A DNA stretch of 64,000 nt from Candidatus Thiodictyon syntrophicum (GCF_002813775.1 NZ_CP020370.1:1393501-1457500); one strand, 5' to 3'; positions 25,929 through 35,099 are shown, counted from the stretch's first letter. Notes: generated by a model from the sequence alone, not told the origin. Made by a program: numbers and translations.

Positions 25929-26399
25929 GGTCTTGACGGCTTCTCCAGCTACTTGCTAGTGATTCGATCCTAGCGCCTCTTGGGGGTCGAGCAGATGTAC
26001 GGCCTGGGCAAAGTCAGTGCAATCCGCGGTGAAAGTCAAGGATAAGGCGGTCTTTCCGACAGTATACCGGGCTCCCGGTCGGTCGCCTAGGACCTGTACC
26101 TCCCTGCTGACCAAGCCCATCACGGCTCAAGACTCGACTTTGCTCCCCGTGGCCGAGACTTGCCGAAATCTGCCGGATACCTGCCCTCGGTCCGCGCAGC
26201 GGACCCTACGGGCCGGAGGCCGCTCCCCCGGGGACCTCGCAAGCTGCCGTCGTCCCGTCGCGGCTGAAGCCGCTCCCACGGCGGGACGGGGCATTCGCCC
26301 CGTCCCAACCGTTTATTCCGTCGCCGAGAGTACGGCAGACCCGCGGGTCCCGAGCAAACATTGCGGACGGGCGAATGCCCCGTCCGGCCCGGAATCGGG
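25929..26399. other. Repeat-rich intergenic region
   Basis: No gene seen. Should hold the promoter of the McrBC-like operon (minus), with a GGAG ribosome site just before the ATG at 25928. It also contains an R5 copy (26192-26215), a GCGGCTGAAGCCGCTCCCAC element (26265-26284) and two copies of a GGGGCATTCGCCCC-type palindrome (26287-26305 and inverted near 26366-26386). Confidence 0.5.
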
Positions 26400-26460
26400 C
26401 GTATTGCGGGTCGCCAAGGTCAGGTCATGAGCCCAGGCCGTGGCGGCAATCAGCATAATA
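26400..26460 (-). pseudogene. Remnant of a PIN/VapC toxin C-terminus
   Basis: Directly after the antitoxin stop, MLIAATAWAHDLTLATRN can be read on the minus strand, which matches the conserved DALIAATA...LTLVTRN end of PIN-domain toxins. The rest of the toxin is absent, and the following codons run into repeats. Short, so judged by motif only. Confidence 0.4.
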
Positions 26461-26752
26461 GGTCACGCCCGTCCTCCTCCAGCGTCTGGACCAGGGCGTT
26501 GGGCCTGGTAGAGCGCGGCGCCAGCACCAGTGCGTAGTCCTCCTCGTCCATGATCTGACGCAGTTCGGCCAGTTCGTCTCCAAGGGTGCGCCGGTTTGCC
26601 TGTTCCGACCATTCCTTGAACGCCTGGTACTGCGCCGCATCGATTACCGCGGCCACCAGGCGCTTGCGGTTGTAGATCAGTTGGGGTTCGACGACCGCCC
26701 GGCGCACCAGATCGGAAAACTGTTGTTTCGCACTCGCGATGTTCCAAGGCAT
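26450..26752 (-). CDS. Phd/YefM-family antitoxin
   Basis: 100 residues starting MPWNIASAKQQFSDLVRRA, the typical N-terminal DNA-binding fold of Phd/YefM antitoxins that repress their own operon and neutralise a toxin. Middle part LIYNRKRLVAAVIDAAQYQA is the conserved strand-helix. The ATG at 26752 is the family start; longer frames upstream consist of the repeat (CGTTCATTTGCG). The C-terminus ends in DGRDLLC and overlaps a PIN-toxin remnant, suggesting a deletion that removed most of a VapC-type toxin and fused the junction. Confidence 0.72.
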   Translation of the reverse strand: MPWNIASAKQQFSDLVRRAVVEPQLIYNRKRLVAAVIDAAQYQAFKEWSEQANRRTLGDELAELRQIMDEEDYALVLAPRSTRPNALVQTLEEDGRDLLC

Positions 26753-26829
26753 AGCGACCTCGCTGATCTTCTCTTCTTTGCGTTCATTTGCGTTCATTCG
26801 CGGACAAGTCCTCTTTCCAGCCCGTGCCC

Positions 26830-29307
26830 TCAATCCCCCGTCACCACCCGAAAGCTGCTGCCCCCCATGCGGTCCTCGGGCAGGCCGTCGAGCCGGAAGT
26901 CGGCGCGGGCGAAGCCCATGTTGACGCGCCAGGAGCCGCCGCGCAGGACGCGCGAGCGGTCGGGGTCGGCGGCGATGATCTTCGGCTTGTCATAGCGGTT
27001 GCGGCACCATTCCCAGGTGTTTCCGGCCAGGTCGTAGACGCCTTGGGCGCTGCGTCCGGCCGGGTACATGCCGACCGCGGTGGCGCGCCCGACCGCGCCT
27101 TCATCGGTGTTGGCGTGGTCCTCGCGCCAGTCCCGGCCCCAGGGATAGATGAAGCCGGGGCGCGCGCCCTGGGCCGCCCATTGCCACTCCCACTCGTCGG
27201 GCAGCCGCACGCTGTAGCCCAGACGGGCGCTCAACCAGCGGCAGAAGGCGGTGGCCTCGAACCAGTTCACCTGGGTGGCGGGATAGTTGCCGTGGCGGCG
27301 CGCGGGGCCGCTGACCGGGGGGGTCTGGCGCAGGTCCGTCCACCACTTGGGTGAGGCGAAGCCGTCCGCGGCCTCCAGGAAGGCGGTGAACTGGCACTGG
27401 GTGACCGGGTAGGCGGCAATCCGAAAGGGTGCGACCGCAAAGAGCCCGTGACCCTCGATCAGCACCTCCCCGGCCGGTATGGCGCACCAGCGGATGGCGG
27501 GGAGGCCGTCGGCCACCCCGACCCCGGGACGCGGATCGCCGATCTGGGCCAGGCGCAGACCGATCTCCTCGCGCTGCACGGGCTCCACCCGGGAACACAG
27601 GATCTCGCAGAGCAGCCACTCGGGCTCCGGGGTCAGGAAGGAGGAGAGGTCCAGGTCGCGCTCCAGTTCGTCGAGCAGGCCCGTCTCGGCCAGCAGGGTG
27701 CGGGCCGACTCCAGCACCTCGTGGTGCCACCGCAAGTCCGGCGGATAGCCGATGGCCGCCCAGGTGCGCGCCTCCACCTCCAACTGCTCGCGCGCGCGCA
27801 GGGCCTCGCGGCGGCGCTCGATCCAATGGCGCAGGGCTAGCCACTCCTGCAGCAGGGCCTCGTGGACGATCTCGACGGTGGCGCGCTCGCCCTGGCCGAT
27901 CTTGACCAGCCGGGTGTCCGGCGCCGCCAGGGCCTGTGCCAGGGCCGCGGTCTCGGGTTGGGCGGCGAGCTTGACCCACTCCAGGCGCCGCCGGGCGGCG
28001 GTGCCGTCCGGCGCCACCGCGATGAGTTGGGAGAAGAGCCGGTTCAGGGTCGTGCGGGCCGCGGGCCCGCTGCGGTCCAGGGCGCGCTCCGCCCGGCGGG
28101 CGATCACCGCCTTGAGCCCGCCGTGGCGGTGTCCCGCGTAGAGGTCCAGGGCCATCACGGCCGCGCTTCCCCCCCGCCGGCTGGCCTGATCGTAAGTGTC
28201 TTTGAGCGCATCGGCCAGCAGCGCCAGCCCGCCCGGCTGGCCGCTCGCGTCGCGCAGGAGGTGCTCCACCAGCGCGGGCTCGATCTGCATCGGCGCGGCC
28301 AGTTCCAGTTCGGTCAGGGGCCCCAGGATCATCCGTTCCAGGCCGGACCGCGATGGCGGCGCCAGGCAGTAGAGCCCGCCGGCATTGAGGGCCCGCGCCA
28401 GGTCCGGCAGGGCGCAGCAGCGGTGCAGCAGGTCGACCCGCAAGGTGCCCAGGAGGCGCAGGCGCGGCTCTTCCAAGGCCTCGATCAGGGTTTCCAGGAA
28501 TTCACCGGCCAAGTCCTCGTCGACCGCGGTGAACAGTTCCTCGAACTGGTCGATGACCAGAAGCCAGCAGGCGTCCGCCGGCCGTCCGGCCAGGACGCGC
28601 GCTAGCAGTTCGGCCAGGGCCGGGGCGCCGTAACCCTTGATGGCGGCGGCCTCGGTGGGCGCATCGAAGGGCGCCACCCCGGGCTCGCGCGCCAGCCCGT
28701 AGGTCAGGGCCAGGAAGGGGTCGCCCCCGTGTCCGGCCGGGACCATGCTGCTGACCTGCCAGTGCGCGGCCGCGGGCAGGCGCGGCAGCTCGCCCGCCGC
28801 CAGTCGCCCCGCCACGCCCGCCTGGACCAGGGACGACTTGCCGCACCCGAGCAGTCCGGCGACCAGGATCAGGCGCGCGCCCGCGGGGGCGCTCAGGCGG
28901 CGCAGCAGGTCCCGGGTCGCGGCCCGGCGGCCGAAAAAGAGCGGGGCCTGCCAGCACTCCAGCGGCCGCAGCCCGGGATAGGGCTCCCCGGCCCAGGGCC
29001 TTGGCGGCGCGGCGTCCGCGAGCCCGGCGGCCAGTTCGGCAAGGACCAGTGACCCCGCGGCACCGTCCGCCCCCAACTCACGCAGGTCTTCGAGCAGGCC
29101 GCGCATCCCGGGGCCGCTGGATGCGGCCAGGGCCAATTCGATCAGGCGCTCCGCCGCGTCCGCGGGGGTCGGCGGGATCGGCCCGGGGTCCCGCGTGGTC
29201 AGGTCCCAGGTCAGGTCCGCATACAGGGCGCCCCGGGACTCCCGGCCACCCCAGCGGGGCAGGCGGACGATCAACTCGCGCAGGCGTTGGCGGTCGGTGG
29301 TGTGCAT
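26830..29307 (-). CDS. EAD-STAND NTPase with C-terminal FGE domain (conflict system protein)
   Basis: 825 residues. Residues 1-80: small helical domain (TTDRQRLRELIVRLPRWGG, ADAAERLIELA) of the effector-associated-domain (EAD) type that recruits a matching effector. Residues 108-450: nSTAND1-type NTPase beginning PYPGLRPLECWQAPLFFGR, P-loop VAGLLGCGKSSLV (about 150-160), Walker B WLLVIDQFEELFT (about 248-260) and HEALLQEW at the end of the winged helix. Residues about 600-825: FGE-sulfatase domain (VTQCQFTAFLEA, RLPDEWEWQWAAQG, YDLAGNTWEW, VLRGGSWRV). STAND proteins act as sensing oligomerising switches, often in anti-phage defence. Start MHTTDRQ at 29307 is preferred over a frame 22 codons longer. 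No effector with a matching EAD is visible nearby. Confidence 0.85.
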   Translation of the reverse strand: MHTTDRQRLRELIVRLPRWGGRESRGALYADLTWDLTTRDPGPIPPTPADAAERLIELALAASSGPGMRGLLEDLRELGADGAAGSLVLAELAAGLADAAPPRPWAGEPYPGLRPLECWQAPLFFGRRAATRDLLRRLSAPAGARLILVAGLLGCGKSSLVQAGVAGRLAAGELPRLPAAAHWQVSSMVPAGHGGDPFLALTYGLAREPGVAPFDAPTEAAAIKGYGAPALAELLARVLAGRPADACWLLVIDQFEELFTAVDEDLAGEFLETLIEALEEPRLRLLGTLRVDLLHRCCALPDLARALNAGGLYCLAPPSRSGLERMILGPLTELELAAPMQIEPALVEHLLRDASGQPGGLALLADALKDTYDQASRRGGSAAVMALDLYAGHRHGGLKAVIARRAERALDRSGPAARTTLNRLFSQLIAVAPDGTAARRRLEWVKLAAQPETAALAQALAAPDTRLVKIGQGERATVEIVHEALLQEWLALRHWIERRREALRAREQLEVEARTWAAIGYPPDLRWHHEVLESARTLLAETGLLDELERDLDLSSFLTPEPEWLLCEILCSRVEPVQREEIGLRLAQIGDPRPGVGVADGLPAIRWCAIPAGEVLIEGHGLFAVAPFRIAAYPVTQCQFTAFLEAADGFASPKWWTDLRQTPPVSGPARRHGNYPATQVNWFEATAFCRWLSARLGYSVRLPDEWEWQWAAQGARPGFIYPWGRDWREDHANTDEGAVGRATAVGMYPAGRSAQGVYDLAGNTWEWCRNRYDKPKIIAADPDRSRVLRGGSWRVNMGFARADFRLDGLPEDRMGGSSFRVVTGD

Positions 29308-29492
29308 TGCGGCAAGTCCTTGGGATCCCGGAGCGGACTGGGAGGCCAGGGAGCGCCCCCCGGCTAAGGGCATACATCTTAGCCGCTTGCCCGCGTCCTT
29401 GTCCGCGTCCCGATGGTGCCGGGACGCGATCAGAGCTGATGTGTTGACGCCGATCCCGTACCCTACAGCGACCGGACCTTCTTACGGACCGG

Positions 29493-29586
<94 letters not shown>

Positions 29587-29778
29587 ACCCGGGATCTCGA
29601 TTACCCCTTGATCCGGGGTCCGTGAACCCAAACACTTGTCTCCCTTAGGGGAGACGCGCTATCGTTGACGGCTTCACCTTTTCGGTCACGGCGGTTTCCC
29701 GCGTGGAGAAGCCGCCTTTTTGTTTTTCGGACGTGGCATGGCGCCCGTCCCGGAGCCAACACGGTGGGGCCTGCCCTG

Positions 29779-30957
29779 ATGAGCGAACCCTTGATGACGA
29801 CCTACAAGCGGCTGCCGGTCACCTTCGCGCGGGGCGAAGGGGTCTGGCTGTGGGACGATGCCGGCACGCGCTACCTGGACGCCCTGGCCGGGATCGCGGT
29901 GTGCGGTCTGGGCCACGCCCACCCGGCGGTGCGCGACGCACTGTGCGAGCAGGCCGGGCTGCTGGTGCACACCTCCAACATCTACCGCATTGCCGAACAG
30001 GAGCGTCTGGGCGCCCTGCTGACCGACCTCGCGGGCATGGACCGCGTGTTTTTCGGCAACTCGGGGGCCGAGGCCAACGAGGCGGCGATCAAACTGGCGC
30101 GGCTCTACGCCCATCAGCGCGGGGTCGAGCATCCGGCCATCCTGGTGATGGAGAACAGCTTCCACGGCCGCACCCTGGCGACCCTGACGGCCACCGGCAA
30201 CCGCCGGGTCCAGGCCGGCTTCGAGCCCCTGGTGCAGGGCTTCGTGCGCGTCCCCTATAACGACATCGGGGCGGTGGAGACCGCCGCCGCCAATCGCAAG
30301 AACATCGTCGCCATCCTGGTGGAGCCGATCCAGGGCGAGGGCGGCATCAACATCCCCGGTGACGACTATCTGCCGGCCCTGCGGCGCATCTGCGACCGCG
30401 AGGGGTGGCTCCTGATCCTGGACGAGATCCAGACCGGGATCGGCCGCACCGGGCGCTGGTTCGCCTTCCAGCACACCGAGATCGTGCCGGACGTGATGAC
30501 CCTGGCCAAGGCGCTCGGCAACGGCGTGCCGATCGGCGCCTGCGTCGCGCGCGGGGCGGCGGCGGAGGTCTTCGGCCCCGGCACCCACGGCTCCACCTTC
30601 GGCGGCAACCCGCTCGCCTGTCGGGCGGCGCGGGCGGTGCTGGAGACCATCGCCGCACAGGGCCTGGTCGAACATGCCGCGACCCAGGGGGCGGCCCTGC
30701 GCGACGCCTTTCGGGCGTCCCTGGCCCGGGTCCCGGGGGTCGTGGCGGTGCGCGGTCGGGGCCTGATGCTTGGCATCGAACTGGACCGCCCCTGTGCCGA
30801 GCTGGTGATGTCGGCCCTGAGCGCGGGGCTGCTGATCAATGTCACCGCCGAGCGGGTGATTCGGCTCCTGCCCCCGCTGATCATCGAGCCGGACCAGGCG
30901 ACCCACTTGGTCGAGGTCTTGAGCACCCTGATCCGCCGTTTCCTCACCGCCCCTTGA
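29779..30957 (+). CDS. argD: Acetylornithine/succinyldiaminopimelate aminotransferase
   Basis: 392 residues, class III PLP-dependent aminotransferase converting N-acetylglutamate semialdehyde to N-acetylornithine in arginine synthesis. FFGNSGAEANEAAIKLAR (91-108) is the phosphate-binding loop, MENSFHGRTLATLTATG follows, LLILDEIQTGIGRTG (211-225) has the Asp that holds the pyridine nitrogen, and TLAKALGNGVPIGA carries the Schiff-base Lys (K244). The ATG at 29779 fits the family start; upstream codons are Arg-rich and non-conserved. 39 bp upstream of argF, so they form a two-gene operon for consecutive parts of the pathway. Confidence 0.95.
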   Translation: MSEPLMTTYKRLPVTFARGEGVWLWDDAGTRYLDALAGIAVCGLGHAHPAVRDALCEQAGLLVHTSNIYRIAEQERLGALLTDLAGMDRVFFGNSGAEANEAAIKLARLYAHQRGVEHPAILVMENSFHGRTLATLTATGNRRVQAGFEPLVQGFVRVPYNDIGAVETAAANRKNIVAILVEPIQGEGGINIPGDDYLPALRRICDREGWLLILDEIQTGIGRTGRWFAFQHTEIVPDVMTLAKALGNGVPIGACVARGAAAEVFGPGTHGSTFGGNPLACRAARAVLETIAAQGLVEHAATQGAALRDAFRASLARVPGVVAVRGRGLMLGIELDRPCAELVMSALSAGLLINVTAERVIRLLPPLIIEPDQATHLVEVLSTLIRRFLTAP

Positions 30958-30996
30958 GCGCGCGCCCGATCCCATCCCCGGAGCTATGGACCCCCG

Positions 30997-31914
30997 ATGC
31001 AAGCCACCTGTCGGCACCTACTGTCACTCAACGATCTGACCGCCGAGGAGGCCCGCGCCCTGCTGGCACGCGGCACCGAATTGAAGGCGATGCACCGCCG
31101 CGGGGAGGACTACCGCCCCCTGCGATACCGCACGCTCGCGATGATCTTCGAGAAGTCGTCCACCCGCACCCGGGTCTCCTTCGAGGCGGGCATGGTCCAG
31201 CTCGGCGGCCACGCCCTGTTCCTGTCGGCGCGCGACACCCAACTCGGGCGCGGTGAACCGGTCGAGGACGCCGCCCGGGTCCTCTCGCGCATGGTCGATG
31301 CGGTGATGATCCGCACCTTCGAGCAGACGACGGTCGAGCGCTTCGCGGCCTACTCCCAGGTCCCGGTGATCAACGGCCTGACCAATCGGCTGCACCCCTG
31401 CCAGGTGCTGGCCGACCTCCAGACCTATTTTGAGCACCGTGGCGACATCCGCGGGCGCCGGGTGGCCTGGATCGGCGACGGTAACAATATGTGCCAGACC
31501 TACCTGGAGGCGGCGCGGCTCTTCGATTTCGAGCTGCGCGTGGGCTGCCCCGCCGGGTTCGAGCCGGATGCCGACCTGCTGGCCGCGGCCGGCGAGCGCT
31601 GCACCGTCCTGCACGATCCCCTGGCGGCGGCGGCGGGGGCCGATCTGATCGCCACCGACGTGTGGGCGAGCATGCACCAGGAGGGCGAGCACGCCGCGCG
31701 CGCGGCCCTGTTCGCCCCCTACCAAGTCAGCGAGGCACTCATGGCCTGCGCTGCCCCGGACGCCCTCTTCATGCACTGCCTGCCCGCCCACCGGGGGGAG
31801 GAAGTCGCCGCCGCGGTTATCGACGGCCCCCAGTCGGTGGTGTGGGACGAGGCGGAGAATCGGCTGCATGTGCAGAAGGCGTTGCTTGAGTTCCTGCTGG
31901 TACCGGGGCCTTGA
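30997..31914 (+). CDS. argF: Ornithine carbamoyltransferase
   Basis: 305 residues, the usual length. Transfers the carbamoyl group of carbamoyl phosphate to ornithine, giving citrulline. Carbamoyl-phosphate loop [15 protein letters not shown] (residues about 52-66), [15 protein letters not shown] (HPxQ motif), ornithine loop [11 protein letters not shown] and the catalytic [13 protein letters not shown]. All key residues are intact. Follows argD on the same strand; other arg genes are not in the window. Confidence 0.96.
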   Translation: MQATCRHLLSLNDLTAEEARALLARGTELKAMHRRGEDYRPLRYRTLAMIFEKSSTRTRVSFEAGMVQLGGHALFLSARDTQLGRGEPVEDAARVLSRMVDAVMIRTFEQTTVERFAAYSQVPVINGLTNRLHPCQVLADLQTYFEHRGDIRGRRVAWIGDGNNMCQTYLEAARLFDFELRVGCPAGFEPDADLLAAAGERCTVLHDPLAAAAGADLIATDVWASMHQEGEHAARAALFAPYQVSEALMACAAPDALFMHCLPAHRGEEVAAAVIDGPQSVVWDEAENRLHVQKALLEFLLVPGP

Positions 31915-32361
31915 GCGGCAGCGCCTCTTGCACCGGGCACTGCAAAGGGCGGTTCGCGGCCGGGGCGCGGAGACTGAACGCAGACCTGGTACCGCTCAAT
32001 GGAAGTGCTCGGACCATTGGCGTAGGGTGCGCCGTGCGCACCTTGAGAGGCTGCGGTTGATCGCCGCGGCCAGGGTTTCGGTTGGCGCCATGGTGCGCAC
32101 GGCGCACCCTAGGGTCGCGGTGCGGTCAATGGTCGGAGCATTCCCATCGTGCGGTACCAGTAGGTTGCTCCGCCTTTTCTTGCGACCCGTCCAAGCCCCA
32201 AAGGGGCGTGACATACCAGCCCAGGGCCACGCTCTGGGTATGAGGTATCGCTGGGCCTAGCCCTGAAAGGACGTGACATAACGATCTTCGGTCCTCATGC
32301 CGCATCGGAACCACCCTGCCACCGTCGGTGGCCCTACAACACGTCGTAGCGAGAACGCCCC
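31915..32361. repeat. Repeat-filled spacer: 170-bp palindromic element plus R1 copy
   Basis: 31986-32158 is a long nested palindrome: GTAGGGTGCGCCGTGCGCACC at 32023 is matched by an inverse copy at 32091-32112, and the outer words CTCAATGG and GACCATTG are mirrored by CAATGGTC near 32128. An R1 unit follows at 32194-32279. No gene seen. Confidence 0.75.
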
Positions 32362-33042
32362 GTGAGACCATCAGCGCCGTTGCTGCTCGGCCTGTGCGCC
32401 GTGCTCCTGACCCCGACCTGGGGCCGGGCCGAGACCCGTTATGTGACCGATGAGGTGCAGATCACCCTGCGCGCCGGCGACAGCACCCGCTACAAGATCC
32501 TCAAGATGCTGCCCAGCGGCACCCCGCTGGAGGTCCTGGGGGTCAACCAGACCACGAAATTCGCCCGGGTCAGGACCGCGGACGGTACCGTCGGGTTCGT
32601 CCCCGATGATCAGCTCAAGAGCGAACCGGCGGCGCGCAACCGGCTGGCCGAGTTGGAGGCGCGCCTGGCCGAACTGCAACAGAACCCCGACGCGGTCGCC
32701 GCCCGGTTCGCCAAGACCCAGACCGAACTGGCGGAGCTCAAGTCGCGTTACCAGCAACTGGAGCGCGACAAGCAGCGCCTGGAGCAGGACCTGGCGACCA
32801 TCCGCCACGCCAGCGCCAACGTGCTGGAGGTCACCACCGACCGGGAGCGCCTGCGCGTCCAGGTGGCGGCCCTGACCCGCTCGGGCGCCGACCTGGAGCA
32901 GGAGAACCGGGATCTCAAGAACCAGGCCAACCTGCGCTGGTTCCTGAGCGGCGCCGGGGTCCTGGCCGGCGGCATCCTGCTCGGTCTCATCCTGCCGCGC
33001 CTGCGCCTGGGGCGGCGCAAGAGTGCCTGGGGGTCGCTGTAG
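32362..33042 (+). CDS. TIGR04211-type SH3 domain membrane protein
   Basis: 226 residues from a GTG start. Signal peptide residues 1-23 (LLLGLCAVLLTPTWGRAE), bacterial SH3 domain 26-88 (YVTDEVQITLRAGDSTRYKI, GTVGFVPDDQL), a coiled coil 90-190 (ELEARLAELQQ..., LKSRYQQLERDKQRLEQDLA) and one C-terminal membrane helix 195-215 followed by Arg-rich RLRLGRRK. This order matches the proteobacterial SH3-domain family (YgiM-like), anchored in the inner membrane with the SH3 part in the periplasm. Role uncertain; SH3b domains often bind peptidoglycan peptides. Confidence 0.85.
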   Translation: MRPSAPLLLGLCAVLLTPTWGRAETRYVTDEVQITLRAGDSTRYKILKMLPSGTPLEVLGVNQTTKFARVRTADGTVGFVPDDQLKSEPAARNRLAELEARLAELQQNPDAVAARFAKTQTELAELKSRYQQLERDKQRLEQDLATIRHASANVLEVTTDRERLRVQVAALTRSGADLEQENRDLKNQANLRWFLSGAGVLAGGILLGLILPRLRLGRRKSAWGSL

Positions 33043-33278
33043 TCCACACGAGCGATGTCACGCAAGCTCTTTGACGCGCACATTGGCGGATCTTGGCCAC
33101 CAAACCGGAGTTTCCGCAGGACCCTTCAAGGGTGGCCGCGGCGCTGCGCTGGTACGGCGCCGGCGCCCTGGAGCCCGGCAATACACCAGCATGACTTGGC
33201 TTCAATGCTGTGTCCATACGCAGACGATGCGTTCGATAGCCGGAACGATCACCCCCGGGCAACAAAGCGAGGCAGGCT
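33043..33278. other. Intergenic spacer, nothing identified
   Basis: A short plus-strand frame (LATKPEFPQDPSRVAAALRW from about 33091) looks protein-like but has no start and stops after about 30 codons. Possibly a relic; no family recognised. Confidence 0.25.
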
Positions 33279-33539
33279 ATGCAGGCAACGATTTCCGTGG
33301 ATCGCGAGACGGATGCCCGTCTCGATCGCTTGTCATCGACGACCAGGCGCTCCAAGTCGGACCTCGTGCGTGATGCGCTGATTGCGCTTGAGGCAGCGCA
33401 ATCCGACGAAGCGAGTGAGTGTAGCGCGTTCGACCTGATCGGCGATTTGGTGGGGGTTGGCAAGGACGGACCCACAGACTTGGCGCGGACCCACAAGCAG
33501 GCATTTCGGGCGCTTCTGCAAGGACGCAAGACAGAATGA
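33279..33539 (+). CDS. Ribbon-helix-helix (CopG-type) antitoxin
   Basis: 86 residues: MQATISVDRETDARLDRLS forms the beta strand and first helix, RRSKSDLVRDALIALEAAQ the second helix of an RHH DNA-binding fold. The Asp/Ser-rich tail and LVGVGKDGPTDLARTHKQAF are the toxin-binding part. Stop overlaps by four bases (ATGA) the ATG of a 3' frame starting MIRARVLIDS, reminiscent of a PIN toxin start, which immediately becomes a different toxin remnant. The cognate toxin is therefore lost. Confidence 0.72.
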   Translation: MQATISVDRETDARLDRLSSTTRRSKSDLVRDALIALEAAQSDEASECSAFDLIGDLVGVGKDGPTDLARTHKQAFRALLQGRKTE

Positions 33540-33782
33540 TCAGAGCGCGTGTGCTGATCGACTCTCGATCGGCGCGATTTCGAGATCTATCGCCTGCCAA
33601 GCCGTCGCGCGCTGAGCATTTTGCCCGAAGTCTGATACAACGACACCGCCGGGACTTGGCGCATCATCTATCGGCTGGACCACGACGCGGTGATTATCGG
33701 CGAGGTCTTTCGCAAGAAGACGCCAGCGACACCCGGTCCAGTCATCGACACCTGCAAGCGACGATTTGAAGCCTATGATTAA
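33536..33782 (+). pseudogene. Toxin remnant, PIN-like start joined to HigB/RelE-like end
   Basis: The first codons MIRARVLIDS resemble a PIN-domain toxin start. In a second frame, TAGTWRIIYRLDHDAVIIGE followed by VFRKKTPATPGPVIDTCKRR (33645-33770 approximately) is the conserved C-terminal half of phage-derived Gp49/HigB-type toxins, ending at the stop 33780-33782. An in-frame TGA at about 33633 separates it from any start. It looks like a recombination product of two toxin genes. Confidence 0.5.
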
Positions 33783-34098
33783 TGTGTTGGACGCGCACAT
33801 CGAGGTGAACCCAGGGTTTGTCGGCGGCGAACCCCATATCGCCGGCCATCGGATCAAGGTCCGGGATATCGCGGTGTGGCATGAGCAACTGGGAATGAGT
33901 GCCGATCAGATCGGCGCTGAATACGACCTCGATCTTGCCGAGTTCTATTCCGCCCTGGCCTATTATTTCGACCACCGGGAGGACCTCGACCGGGCCATCG
34001 CGGCAGGTCGGGACTATGCCGGTACGCTTCGCACACACCTGCCTTCTGTCCTTGAACGTAAGTTGAACGCTGGCAGCCATACTTGGAGCGCATCATGA
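33775..34098 (+). CDS. DUF433 (VapB45-like) antitoxin
   Basis: 107 residues. Core INVLDAHIEVNPGFVGGEPH, IAGHRIKVRDIAVWHEQLGM and SADQIGAEYDLDLAEFYSAL is the DUF433 helix-turn-helix domain, which binds operator DNA and in VapBC45-type systems neutralises a toxin encoded next to it. Start ATG 33775 overlaps the toxin remnant by eight bases. Its stop overlaps the next ATG (ATGA at 34095). The usual DUF5615/PIN-like partner toxin is absent; instead another antitoxin follows. Confidence 0.78.
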   Translation: MINVLDAHIEVNPGFVGGEPHIAGHRIKVRDIAVWHEQLGMSADQIGAEYDLDLAEFYSALAYYFDHREDLDRAIAAGRDYAGTLRTHLPSVLERKLNAGSHTWSAS

Positions 34099-34709
34099 TT
34101 GTAGTGACAGCGGTCGAGGCCCAAAATCGCTTCGGGGATCTGATCGATCAGGCACAACGGGAGCCCATCGAGATTACCCGGCGCGGTCGGCCGGTTGCCT
34201 ACGTAGTCTGCGAACACGACCACAAGGCGTTACAGGACTTAAACACGCGCCGCGAAAAAGCAGTAAGCTGGTATGCCAACTATCGGCGAGCCACTGCAAC
34301 CTCGCTGGAGGCGGCGGCCTTGACCGACGCGGATATCGACCGGTCGGTCCATGAGCTTCGCTTTCGCAACGAGCGTATGGACTTCGACCGTGCTTCGCCC
34401 TACATTGACCTTGAGGAGGACAACCCAATGGCAACCGGCACCTCTATGACCCACCTTGACACCCCCATCGGCGCCGACCTGCACGCCATGCTCAAGCGCG
34501 CTGCCGAAATCCGGGGCGTTGCCATGGCGGACTTCGTCGTTGCCGCGGTCCAGGAGGCCGCCCAACGGACCATCGCGGAGGCCGAGGTTATCCGCCTCTC
34601 CTTGGCCGATTCGGAGCGCTTCGCCGCGGCCATCCTGTCCCCGCCGCCGCCGTCTCCCGCCTTGGAGCGCGCCTTCGCCCGCCGTCGCGATCTGCTCGGC
34701 GGCGAATGA
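34095..34709 (+). CDS. Fused antitoxin: Phd/YefM domain joined to DUF1778 (TacA-like) domain
   Basis: 204 residues. Residues 1-50 are a Phd/YefM fold (VVTAVEAQNRFGDLIDQAQR, EITRRGRPVAYVV). Residues about 115-204 form a DUF1778 RHH antitoxin (MATGTSMTHLDTPIGADLHA, MLKRAAEIRGVAMADFVVAA, LSLADSERFAAAIL), the partner of GNAT toxins. The joint, EEDNPMATGTS, contains the Met that would start a free DUF1778 protein, so two antitoxin genes appear to have fused by loss of the stop and of the intervening toxin. A GNAT toxin remnant follows in frame. Whether one or two proteins are made is unknown. Confidence 0.75.
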   Translation: MIVVTAVEAQNRFGDLIDQAQREPIEITRRGRPVAYVVCEHDHKALQDLNTRREKAVSWYANYRRATATSLEAAALTDADIDRSVHELRFRNERMDFDRASPYIDLEEDNPMATGTSMTHLDTPIGADLHAMLKRAAEIRGVAMADFVVAAVQEAAQRTIAEAEVIRLSLADSERFAAAILSPPPPSPALERAFARRRDLLGGE

Positions 34710-35042
34710 CCCGTTGCGCGCTATTACACCCTCGCCTCGGCAAGCCTGGCGCTGGCCACGCTTCCTCCCGAGACCGCGCGTAAACTGCCTCGCTACCCCA
34801 CGATTCCCGCTGTCCGACTGGGACGCCTGGCCGTGGACAATGTTTTTCGCGGCCAGGGGCTCGGCGGCGCTATGCTCGCCGACGCCTTAGCCCGGGCCGT
34901 GCGTTCCGAGATCGCGGCCTTTGCCATGACCGTGGGCGCCAAGGACGAGGCCGCATTGACGTTCTACCTTCACCACGGGTTTATGCCCTTGCTTGACTCG
35001 CCGATGACGCTCTTTCTGCCATTGGCGACGGTATCGCCTTAG
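34710..35042 (+). pseudogene. N-terminally truncated GNAT (TacT-like) toxin
   Basis: From 34722 the frame reads YYTLASASLALATL, then PAVRLGRLAVDNVFRGQGLG (acetyl-CoA loop RGQGLGGAML) and LTFYLHHGFMPL, the core and C-terminal half of TacT-type acetyltransferase toxins that acetylate aminoacyl-tRNA. The first about 50 residues with the usual start are missing; the frame begins at the stop of the antitoxin. A GTG at 34833 could yield only 69 residues without the full fold. Dead toxin beside its former antitoxin. Confidence 0.65.
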
Positions 35043-35099
35043 CGCGGCGCTCTTTCGCGTCATTCGCTATTCCACCTAAGTATCCGTGGTGCGTTCCCT

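Noticed and set aside
26753-26833. Longer start for the Phd antitoxin
   Set aside because: The extra N-terminus is encoded by CGTTCATTTGCG repeat words; the family start is MPWNIASAKQ.
29686-31017. Open frame of 443 codons, minus strand
   Set aside because: Antisense of argD, which has every aminotransferase motif.
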